Assembly (NCBI GenBank): GCA_024763115.1
Contig: JANTGB010000161.1
Span: forward strand, 1-5,815
DNA from: Desulfobulbaceae bacterium
GTDB taxonomy: Bacteria > Desulfobacterota > Desulfobulbia > Desulfobulbales > SURF-16
Direction of reading: 5' to 3'
DNA: 5,815 nt
Shown: piece by piece, positions 1 through 5,737 of the stretch
How positions within the stretch are numbered: position 1 is the stretch's first letter
How the letters are laid out: every line of letters starts with the position of its first letter
Notes under the pieces: generated by a model
What the model saw: the letters and a program-made list of their open reading frames with translations, nothing else
What the model was told of the DNA's origin: nothing
Database searches by the model: none
Made by a program: the position numbers and the translations under genes

Positions 1-101
1 TTCGGAGTCGAAGTTTATGCCCTGTTTTTAAGGGTGCTTACCTCCGCGATCAGTCCGGCTTACGTATGACTAATACGCTGCGCCGACCTGATCATGAAAA
101 T
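1..101 (+). repeat. Dispersed repeat element A, left copy (start may be cut by the window)
   Basis: This stretch aligns with 5633-5732 in the same orientation. The first 53 bases differ at one position only (44, C here and G at 5676). The remaining 48 bases carry 13 substitutions and one single-base gap. The divergent part is a stem-loop: GATCAG (48-53) pairs with CTGATC (88-93), CGGC (56-59) with GCCG (82-85), and CGTAT (63-67) can pair with ATACG (73-77). The conserved block contains a small CCCT/AGGG hairpin with a T-rich loop at 21-34. No convincing reading frame runs through it. Since the window begins at its first base, the left boundary is unknown. It lies upstream of secDF, where yajC would often be found. 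Function is unknown; a non-autonomous mobile element or structured RNA are both possible. Confidence 0.85.
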
Positions 102-130
102 TTCCGGCATCTGTAACCAGTACAATTACA

Positions 131-158
131 GGGGTAGCGAAGTTAGGACGCTTATCCC
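131..158 (+). promoter_or_regulatory. Hairpin in the secDF upstream region
   Basis: GGGGTAGCG (131-139) pairs with CGCTTATCCC (149-158). The stem has nine pairs, including one G-T (134 with 155, a G-U wobble in + strand RNA), and a single bulged T at 153. The loop is the nine bases AAGTTAGGA. No T-run follows, so it is not a typical intrinsic terminator. It ends 42 bases before the secDF start codon and so could sit in the leader of that mRNA. A TACAAT at 121-126 resembles a -10 box placed to start transcription at about the base of the stem, but no good -35 box is visible. The hairpin is seen directly; a regulatory role is inference. Confidence 0.45.
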
Positions 159-159
159 A

Positions 160-189
160 TGAGTAGTTACATTAATTCTTAACCTCTCA
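160..189 (+). repeat. Degenerate copy of inverted repeat B abutting the secDF ribosome binding site
   Basis: TGAGTAGTTA (160-169) faces TAACCTCTCA (180-189). Eight of ten positions pair, with two mismatches in the middle of the stem. The left arm TGAGTAGTTAC (160-170) is identical to 5586-5596, where the same arm is part of a nearly perfect inverted repeat. The last base of the right arm is the first base of the AGGAG Shine-Dalgarno of secDF, so folding this stem in the mRNA would bring structure right up to the ribosome binding site. It may be part of the same dispersed repeat as element A, or a leftover end of it. Confidence 0.5.
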
Positions 190-200
190 GGAGCGGCTGA

Positions 201-2762
201 ATGAATAAGTCCCTGAAATGGAAGATCCTGCTTCTTGTATGTGTAATCGCCTTTTCCGGCGTAACTCTGCTGTCGACATTTTATAAAAATACCCCGGAAT
301 GGTGGCGGAAAGTAGCGCCTACCGGCCTCCATCTCGGCCTTGACCTGCAGGGCGGCATGCATCTTGTCTTAAAGGTCGATCTTGACAAGGCCATTGAAAA
401 TTCGCTTGATTTCGCGGCCCAGGATTTAAAAAATCAGTTGCTCGATAAGCGGATTTCCGTGGTGCGGACAGCCTCGCCCGACCCCCATGAGATTATTTTT
501 ACTCTACCCAATTCTGATTCTCTCCAGTCGGTAAAGGATATTGTCGAGGGAGATTTCCCTAATCTTGACATTGATGTTCAGGCGGAAGAAGGATCCTTCC
601 CCCGTATTATTCTTACCTTAAAAGATGATCAGATTGATTTTATTCATAAAAACGCGGTAAATCAATCCCTGGAAATTATCAGAAATCGGATTGATCAATT
701 TGGTGTTTCCGAACCGGTTATTGTTCGTCAGGGCGAGGATGAAATTATCGTCCAGCTGCCGGGAGTCAAGGATCCGGATCGGGCTCTGAGCCTGATCGGC
801 CAGACAGCCCAGCTGGAGTTTAAGATTGTTGACGGCGAGGGAACCGCCACTTTGCCCAACCTGATTGTCCAGGCTGAAAAGAATGGCCTGTGGCATGAGG
901 GAGAGAGCCGGAAAAAGTTAAACCAGGTTCTGGCTCATAGTCTGCCGCCTGACTCGCAGATATATTTTGAAAAGGAAGTTGACCCGACGACCAAGGTTGA
1001 AAAGAGAAATCCTCTGCTCTTGAAAAATCAGGTTTTGATGACCGGTGACATGGTCAAAGATGCCCAGGTCAGGGTAGGAGGGAGTTTTAATGAACCCTAT
1101 GTCAGCCTTGATCTGACCGGGCGGGGCGGCAAGGTTTTCGGCCAGATTACTGAAAAAAATGTAAATAATCGCCTGGCCATTGTTCTTGATGACGTGGTGC
1201 GCTCCGCTCCGGTAATCCGGGAAAAAATCATGGGCGGCAGCGCCCAGATTTCCGGCAGCTTTACCTATGAAGAGGCCACTGACCTGGCTATTATTCTTCG
1301 GGTCGGCGCCCTGCCTGCTCCGGTTTCCATTGTCCAGAATCTGACGGTCGGCGCTTCTTTAGGCCGGGATTCAATTGATAAGGGTATTTCTTCCGGTCTT
1401 CTGGGCGCGGTTCTGGTTCTGGTTTTTATGGTGATCTACTACCGGATGTCCGGGGTTATTGCCAACTTTGCTCTTGTTCTTAATATTTTCTTTGTCTTTG
1501 CCGGGCTCGCGGCCCTGCAGGCAACCCTGACTCTGCCCGGTATTGCCGGTATTATTCTGTCAATCGGTATGGCGGTTGACTCCAATGTTCTTATCTTTGA
1601 ACGAATGCGGGAAGAGTTCGCCATCGGCAAATCAGTCAAGTCCGGGGTCGAAGGGGGCTATGACATGGCCTTCTGGACAATCGTCGACTCCCAGGTTACC
1701 ACCCTGATTACCGCCCTGGCTCTTTTTCTCTTTGGCACCGGGCCCATTAAAGGCTTTGCCGTTACCCTCTCTTTAGGCGTTACTTTTAACCTGTTTACCA
1801 CCCTGTTCGCTACCCGCCTGGCCTACGAGGGGCTTTATAATATTAAATTGCTTAAACCCCTTAAATTCCTGCAGTTTGCCAAAAAAACCAAAATTAATTT
1901 TATGGGAGTCAGGAAGATAGCCTTTGCCCTTTCCGGCGCCTTGGTTCTGCTTGGCCTGGTGGCCTTTGTCCAGCTTCTCAGGGGCCATGGTAATATCGGG
2001 GTTGATTTTTCCGGCGGGACAATACTTCAGTATAAGGCTGATAAACCTTTTGCCCTGGTGGAAGTCAGGGATATTTTCAAGAATAACGGTATGGCCGGGA
2101 TTGACCTGCAACCGGTTACCAATGAGAACCGGCTGATTGTCAAGATGAAAAAATCAACTAAAGTTATCGAGGATAACAGCAGCCGGATTTCCACCATACT
2201 TAACAGCAACCTGCCGGAACATCATTTTGTTTTAGAGAGTAAATCGGAAATAGGCTCTTCGGTCAGCGAGATGCTGCGGGATAAGGCCCTGCAGGCCATT
2301 GCCATTTCCCTGCTCGGCGTTATTCTCTATCTTGCCCTGCGCTTTGATTTCCGTTTCGGGGTTGCCGCCGCTATTGCCACCTTCCATGATGTCGTTGTTG
2401 TCCTGGGAATATGCTGGATTTTGAATCTGGAAACAAATCTCTTGATTATTACCGCCCTGCTTACCCTGGCCGGTTATTCTCTTAATGATTCAGTTGTTAT
2501 CTTTGACCGGATCAGGGAAAATATGCGCAAGGATAATCTGCGGCTTGATTTTGCCGGAATAATTAATTTAAGTATTAATGAAGTTCTGGGTCGGACTATC
2601 GTTACTTCCCTGACCACGGCCCTGGTTCTGCTGGCTCTTTTTCTGCTGGGCGGTTCCGTAATTCATGATTTTTCTTTTGCCCTGCTGGCCGGGGTAATCG
2701 TCGGTACATATTCTTCCGTTTTTATTGCCAGCCCTGTATTGCATCTGTGGCAGAGAGATTAA
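201..2762 (+). CDS. secDF: SecDF, fused SecD-SecF protein-export membrane subunit
   Basis: SecDF is an inner-membrane RND-type accessory of the SecYEG translocon that uses the proton gradient to pull exported proteins through on the periplasmic side. The SecD half runs to about residue 545: TM1 at 7-27, signature GLDLQGG at 46-52, large periplasmic region, LRVGALPAP at 366-374, then five TM segments between about 397 and 537 with conserved Asp460 in GMAVDSN. The SecF half starts near 560: TM at about 572-593, GVDFSGGT at 600-607, then five TM segments from about 695, with Asp763 in LNDS and Arg798 in LGRT, the family's conserved charged residues. At 853 residues it matches a typical SecD plus SecF joined without a break. 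The start is set by AGGAG (189-193) seven bases before ATG. The usual upstream partner yajC is not in the 200 bases available. Confidence 0.96.
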   Translation: MNKSLKWKILLLVCVIAFSGVTLLSTFYKNTPEWWRKVAPTGLHLGLDLQGGMHLVLKVDLDKAIENSLDFAAQDLKNQLLDKRISVVRTASPDPHEIIFTLPNSDSLQSVKDIVEGDFPNLDIDVQAEEGSFPRIILTLKDDQIDFIHKNAVNQSLEIIRNRIDQFGVSEPVIVRQGEDEIIVQLPGVKDPDRALSLIGQTAQLEFKIVDGEGTATLPNLIVQAEKNGLWHEGESRKKLNQVLAHSLPPDSQIYFEKEVDPTTKVEKRNPLLLKNQVLMTGDMVKDAQVRVGGSFNEPYVSLDLTGRGGKVFGQITEKNVNNRLAIVLDDVVRSAPVIREKIMGGSAQISGSFTYEEATDLAIILRVGALPAPVSIVQNLTVGASLGRDSIDKGISSGLLGAVLVLVFMVIYYRMSGVIANFALVLNIFFVFAGLAALQATLTLPGIAGIILSIGMAVDSNVLIFERMREEFAIGKSVKSGVEGGYDMAFWTIVDSQVTTLITALALFLFGTGPIKGFAVTLSLGVTFNLFTTLFATRLAYEGLYNIKLLKPLKFLQFAKKTKINFMGVRKIAFALSGALVLLGLVAFVQLLRGHGNIGVDFSGGTILQYKADKPFALVEVRDIFKNNGMAGIDLQPVTNENRLIVKMKKSTKVIEDNSSRISTILNSNLPEHHFVLESKSEIGSSVSEMLRDKALQAIAISLLGVILYLALRFDFRFGVAAAIATFHDVVVVLGICWILNLETNLLIITALLTLAGYSLNDSVVIFDRIRENMRKDNLRLDFAGIINLSINEVLGRTIVTSLTTALVLLALFLLGGSVIHDFSFALLAGVIVGTYSSVFIASPVLHLWQRD

Positions 2763-2778
2763 ACCGGGAACCGGAGCT

Positions 2779-3465
2779 ATGAACCTGCAACTACCGGAAA
2801 ACGTAAGGCAACTTGCCCCGGATGAAGAATTTAATTTCAGCTGTCATCCCGGGGTTGACTGTTTTACTGACTGTTGTCGGGAACTGGAACTGGCCCTGAC
2901 TCCCTATGATGTTCTCCGCCTGAGCCGGGAGCTGGGAATCACCACCTCCGACCTGCTGGAGCAATACTGCCTGATTGAGTGCGAGGCTGATGATATCTTC
3001 CCCAGGGTATATCTGGGCATGGTTGATGATGGTCGGGCCGGCTGCCCCTTTGTGTCGGAAAAAGGCTGCGCAGTGTATGAGGGCCGTCCCGGAGCCTGCC
3101 GCACTTACCCTTTAGGCCGGGCGGCCTGTCGCAATATTTCCGGGCGCTGCCGGGCCTTTCATGTCCTGCTCAGGGAAGATCACTGTCACGGTTTCGATGA
3201 ACCGGTACTCCAGACCATTGACCTGTGGACAACAGATCAGGGACTGGAACCGTATAATCAGTTTAATGATATGTTGATGACTATCACCCAGCATATCAGA
3301 ATTCAAAATGATATGCGCTTAAGTGCAGCGCAGCAGCAGTTATTTATTGATACACTTTATGATTTAGATGGGTTCCGACGCAGAAATCAGGATCGTCGGG
3401 ATGATAATGATGACGAACTCCTGACTAATGCCGTTAACCGGCTACGCCGGGAATTATTCGGGTAG
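2779..3465 (+). CDS. YkgJ/FliB-type cysteine-cluster protein (putative metal-binding)
   Basis: This is a 228-residue soluble protein of the PF03692 type (zinc/iron-chelating, CxxCxxCC-like). It has twelve cysteines in family positions: Cys22, Cys28 and Cys32-Cys33 in the N-terminal cluster (C-x5-C-x3-CC), then LTPYDVLRL, then Cys64 and Cys68. GCPF (Cys89), GCAVY (Cys97), RPGACRTYP (Cys107), Cys117, Cys124 and DHCHGF (Cys136) follow. The tail after about residue 195 is rich in Arg and Asp and probably flexible. Family members are thought to bind Zn or Fe-S, and one branch is linked to flagellin lysine methylation; the reaction here is unknown. A longer frame opens at 2725 inside secDF, but its extra 18 residues look unlike the family. 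ATG 2779 follows GGAG (2773-2776) with only two bases between, so initiation may rely on coupling to secDF, whose stop is 16 bases upstream. Confidence 0.85.
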   Translation: MNLQLPENVRQLAPDEEFNFSCHPGVDCFTDCCRELELALTPYDVLRLSRELGITTSDLLEQYCLIECEADDIFPRVYLGMVDDGRAGCPFVSEKGCAVYEGRPGACRTYPLGRAACRNISGRCRAFHVLLREDHCHGFDEPVLQTIDLWTTDQGLEPYNQFNDMLMTITQHIRIQNDMRLSAAQQQLFIDTLYDLDGFRRRNQDRRDDNDDELLTNAVNRLRRELFG

Positions 3466-3479
3466 CCCGGCCGGCCGGC

Positions 3480-3521
3480 AGCCGGAGGACGGAAGCCGGA
3501 AGACAGAGGTCAGAGGACAGA
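3480..3521 (+). repeat. Degenerate 7-bp tandem repeat (six units) before purQ
   Basis: Six consecutive heptamers are in exact phase: AGCCGGA, GGACGGA, AGCCGGA, AGACAGA, GGTCAGA, GGACAGA, fitting the pattern RGNCRGA. They fill most of the 66-base gap between the cysteine-cluster gene and purQ. The last unit flows into AGAGGA (3519-3524), which serves as the purQ Shine-Dalgarno seven bases before ATG. Upstream of the repeat, 3466-3479 is a GC-rich run of GGCC/CCGG words. A short hairpin, CGGG-tag-CCCG (3459-3469), spans the stop codon of the preceding gene. Such heptamer arrays resemble the short tandemly repeated sequences known from cyanobacteria; whether this is the same phenomenon is inference. 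Confidence 0.75.
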
Positions 3522-3531
3522 GGAAAATAAC

Positions 3532-4359
3532 ATGGGTAAAAAGGTAAAAGCCATTGTGCTGACCGGTTATGGTACAAACTGCGAGAACGAGATGGCCCAT
3601 GCCTGCAGACTTGGCGGGGCAGACCTGGTTGATATTGTTCATATCAGTGAATTGATTTACGGAGACTGTTCCCTGGATGATTATCATTTCCTGAACCTGC
3701 CCGGCGGTTTCCTGGACGGCGATGATCTTGGCGCCGGTCAGGCCGGGGCGCACCGGATGAAATATGCCACGGTTAAAAACAGTGGGGAAAAACTGCAGGA
3801 TCAGCTCATTCGTTTTATTCGGGACGGCAAATTGATTCTCGGCGTCTGCAACGGTTTTCAGCTGATGGTGAAAATGGGCCTTTTGCCCGGAATCGCAAAT
3901 AATTACAGCAAAAGAACCGTCAGCCTTACCTATAATGATTCCAGCCGTTTTGAGGACAGGTGGACTGATTTGCTGGTTAATGAAAAATCACCCTCTGTTT
4001 TTACCAGGGGGATTGATCGTCTTTATTATCCGATTCGTCATGGTGAGGGGAAATTTGTCACCAGTGACCGGGAAATCCGGCAGGAGATTGCCGGTAACAA
4101 CCTGGTGGTTCTGCGTTATGCCCATCCGGATAATGGTGGGCCGACAATGGAATATCCATATAACCCCAATGGTTCACCAGATGCCGTTGCCGGCATCTGC
4201 GATCCCACCGGCCGGTTGTTCGGGCTGATGCCTCACCCTGAAGCCTTTCTCCACCGAACCAACCATCCCCGCTGGACCAGGGAGGATTTGCCGGATGAAG
4301 GGCAGGGAGTCATGATTTTTCGCAATGCAGTAACCTTTATCAGAGAGCAGCTCTTATAA
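3532..4359 (+). CDS. purQ: Phosphoribosylformylglycinamidine synthase, glutaminase subunit PurQ
   Basis: PurQ is a class I glutamine amidotransferase that releases ammonia from glutamine for PurL, which converts FGAR to FGAM in de novo purine synthesis in the cytoplasm. The catalytic triad is visible: nucleophile Cys106 in GVCNGFQL, and His235 and Glu237 in LMPHPE. TGYGTNCENE at 11-20 and PGGFLDGDD at 57-65 are typical of the glutaminase domain of FGAM synthases. YYPIRHGEGKF (165-175) and DAVAGICDPTGRLFGLMPHPE complete the fold. At 275 residues it is the long PurQ form rather than the 220-230 residue form found in Bacillus. The domain also occurs at the C terminus of single-chain PurL, but here it is a free-standing gene with its own start (ATG 3532, Shine-Dalgarno AGAGGA). 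PurL and PurS must be encoded elsewhere. Confidence 0.93.
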   Translation: MGKKVKAIVLTGYGTNCENEMAHACRLGGADLVDIVHISELIYGDCSLDDYHFLNLPGGFLDGDDLGAGQAGAHRMKYATVKNSGEKLQDQLIRFIRDGKLILGVCNGFQLMVKMGLLPGIANNYSKRTVSLTYNDSSRFEDRWTDLLVNEKSPSVFTRGIDRLYYPIRHGEGKFVTSDREIRQEIAGNNLVVLRYAHPDNGGPTMEYPYNPNGSPDAVAGICDPTGRLFGLMPHPEAFLHRTNHPRWTREDLPDEGQGVMIFRNAVTFIREQLL

Positions 4360-4375
4360 TCCTCTCCTGTCTGCC

Positions 4376-5098
4376 ATGACCCAAGCTACCGGTCTGCCGG
4401 AAGAATCGCCCCTGCGGCATCTGGCCCAGTTTGTTGCCGAGATACGAAAAACAATTCTTCGGCTGGGCGCGACTCTCTGCGCTGCAACTGTCGGCTTTTA
4501 TTTTATCTCAGATGCTCTTTTCGCTTTTATTCAAGGCCATCTTCATCAGCATCTTGCCTTTTTTACCGTGGCTGAGCCTTTCCTGGCTCATGTCAAAATT
4601 TCTCTGGCCGTGGCTGTCTTTGTTCTGATGCCGGGAATTATGTACTGCTTCTGGAAGGCCCTGGCCCGGCCGTTTAAGATATCAAGAATCGGCATTTTCT
4701 GGTTTGTTTTTTTTACCAGTCTTCTTTTTTATATCGGCGCGATTTTCTGTTATTTTGTCACCTTGCCCTATGGAGTGAAATTTTTGCTGGGCTTTGAATC
4801 GGAACAGCTGCGTCCCCTCATTTCCGTGGGTAAATTCGTTACCTTTGTCACTGTTTTTGTCCTGGCCTTCGGTTTTATATTTGAATTGCCGATTTTTATG
4901 GTTTTTGCCGCCAAAACCGGGCTCTGCCCCCGGACATCTTTTATTAAAGGCCGGCGTTACGCCGTATTGATAATAAGTATTGTCGCGGCCATGCTCACTC
5001 CGACTCCTGACGTAGTGAACATGCTGCTCATGGGTGGGCCGCTTTATGTGCTTTACGAGTTCGGCATTATAACCCTTAAACTGTTAAAACTCCCTTAG
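4376..5098 (+). CDS. tatC: TatC, Sec-independent (twin-arginine) protein translocase subunit
   Basis: TatC is the polytopic inner-membrane receptor that binds twin-arginine signal peptides and, with TatA/TatB, exports folded proteins. The 240-residue protein shows about six TM segments: 27-45, 72-91, 106-130, 151-178, 195-207 and 215-237. Family residues are present: Glu67 in TVAEPF, Phe139-Glu141 in GFES, Glu170 in FELP, Asp212 in LTPTPD, and GPLYVLYEFGI (221-231). The N-terminal signature normally read as HLxELR is here FVAEIR (19-24); a His-Leu pair lies four residues earlier, so the motif is divergent or has a three-residue insertion. The start lies 16 bases after purQ. There is no Shine-Dalgarno; the preceding bases are pyrimidine-rich. 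No tatA or tatB is in the window. The 3' end overlaps the convergent DUF523 gene by 15 bases. Confidence 0.9.
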   Translation: MTQATGLPEESPLRHLAQFVAEIRKTILRLGATLCAATVGFYFISDALFAFIQGHLHQHLAFFTVAEPFLAHVKISLAVAVFVLMPGIMYCFWKALARPFKISRIGIFWFVFFTSLLFYIGAIFCYFVTLPYGVKFLLGFESEQLRPLISVGKFVTFVTVFVLAFGFIFELPIFMVFAAKTGLCPRTSFIKGRRYAVLIISIVAAMLTPTPDVVNMLLMGGPLYVLYEFGIITLKLLKLP

Positions 5099-5506
5099 GA
5101 TGAAATTATGCTCCTGTAAGAGGGCGGCAGTAACCCCGAGAACCCGGTTAAGACCGCATGACGGACTTTCTGCCTTTAGAAATACCGCGCTTATCGGCTG
5201 GGAACGGGCAATTTGCAAAACCTGTTTTGCGCCTGCAATAAATTGTCCGGTTACGTCAACCCTGTCCTGCCGGATTACCCTGGCCCGGCCCTGCAGGACA
5301 TCCCGGCCGTTACCGCCGGTCAGCTCGGCGCCGATCCTCGGGGTGGACAACCCTCCCAGCTGCTCCGGGCATATTGGTATCCAGATTGCTCCCTCCAGGG
5401 CCATGGCACATTTCGGGCATGATTTTATTTTGCCGTCATAACGGGTTTTAAGTCCGGTGAGACAGGCGCTTACCAGATAAATTGGCTGACTATGTTTGCT
5501 GATCAT
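5084..5506 (-). CDS. DUF523 / TudS-like protein (putative [4Fe-4S] desulfidase)
   Basis: This 140-residue cytoplasmic protein belongs to DUF523. Recognisable blocks are LVSACLTGLKTRYDG (11-25), IPICPEQLGGLSTPR (43-57), DVLQGRARV, DVTGQFIAGA and AESPSCG (112-118). The family's best studied member, TudS, removes sulfur from thiouracil using a [4Fe-4S] cluster held by three cysteines. The matching residues here are Cys15, Cys46 and Cys117, all present; the substrate is not known. Two oddities appear: the common second cysteine of SACLLGxxCRYDG is Thr21, and the YDGTFSG-type stretch usually found between SPSCG and GVTAALL is missing (about 12 residues, in frame), which also explains the short length. 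Cys30 and Cys33 form an extra CPKC. The start ATG lacks a clear Shine-Dalgarno and is preceded by very A/T-rich DNA. Confidence 0.85.
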   Translation of the reverse strand: MISKHSQPIYLVSACLTGLKTRYDGKIKSCPKCAMALEGAIWIPICPEQLGGLSTPRIGAELTGGNGRDVLQGRARVIRQDRVDVTGQFIAGAKQVLQIARSQPISAVFLKAESPSCGLNRVLGVTAALLQEHNFILREF

Positions 5507-5535
5507 GCTATAAAAGAGAAAATTTTTAAAAATTT

Positions 5536-5618
5536 GTAACTGTTCAGCAAAAGACTAAAAATTATCTAAACCACTGTGCTGCAGCTGAGTAGTTACAAAA
5601 AATTTTGGTAACTGCTCA
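5536..5618 (+). repeat. Cluster of three inverted-repeat arms (repeat B)
   Basis: Three related arms are seen: GTAACTGTTCAGC (5536-5548), GCTGAGTAGTTAC (5584-5596) and GTAACTGCTCA (5608-5618). The middle arm can pair with the upstream arm (13 pairs, of which two are G-U in + strand RNA) or with the downstream arm (11 pairs, one G-U), but not both. A run of A then T (AAAAAATTTT, 5597-5606) forms the loop of the downstream hairpin. A pure A/T palindrome occupies 5520-5535, and GCTGCAGC (5578-5585) is a short palindrome overlapping the middle arm. The cluster lies just upstream of the divergently oriented DUF523 start, so it may also carry that gene's promoter, though no convincing -35/-10 pair is seen. 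Confidence 0.7.
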
Positions 5619-5632
5619 CAGGGCACCGCATA

Positions 5633-5732
5633 TTCGGAGTCGAAGTTTATGCCCTGTTTTTAAGGGTGCTTACCTGCGCGATCAGCCTGTCTTACATAGC
5701 ATCAGTATGCTGTGCCGGCTGATCACGAAAAT
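5633..5732 (+). repeat. Dispersed repeat element A, right copy
   Basis: This is the second copy of the element at 1-101, in the same orientation and without gaps over the first 87 positions. Its stem-loop is more regular than the left copy: GATCAGCC (5680-5687) pairs perfectly with GGCTGATC (5717-5724). Inside, CATAGCAT (5695-5702) pairs with ATGCTGTG (5707-5714) around the tetraloop CAGT, with one T-G position. Upstream, TTCG-gagt-CGAA (5633-5644) is a small hairpin nested between CAGGGC (5619-5624) and GCCCTG (5651-5656), also complementary. After 5732 the two copies stop matching, which puts the right edge of the shared element there. The A copies lie outside the five-gene block and do not overlap any reading frame I can support. 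Confidence 0.85.
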
Positions 5733-5737
5733 CTAAC

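Noticed and set aside
131..158. Intrinsic terminator of an upstream gene.
   Set aside because: The stem is good but no T-run follows it, and no upstream coding end is visible.
94..162. A 22-codon reading frame (MKISG...TLIP) ending 38 bases before secDF, considered as a leader or arrest peptide.
   Set aside because: It has no Shine-Dalgarno and no hydrophobic signal stretch, and the start codon is ACG in the other copy of element A. A chance frame is the simpler reading.
1..200. Retron, group II intron or insertion sequence end.
   Set aside because: There is no reverse transcriptase, transposase or recombinase fragment in the window, and the hairpins lack the conserved features of a group II domain V. 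Only a non-autonomous element remains possible.
2725..2778. N-terminal extension of the cysteine-cluster gene starting inside secDF.
   Set aside because: The added 18 residues do not look like the family, and the start at 2779 gives an N terminus of normal length before the first cysteine cluster.
5100..5441. A 113-codon + strand frame opposite the DUF523 gene.
   Set aside because: It lies wholly antisense to a gene with clear family motifs and its product shows no recognisable domain, so it is a shadow frame.
5608..5660. Resemblance of CACAGGGCACC (and GGTAGCG near 133) to words of the c-di-GMP-I (GEMM) riboswitch.
   Set aside because: The conserved GGGACGCAAAGC core is absent and the words are in different copies and in the wrong order, so the motif does not assemble.
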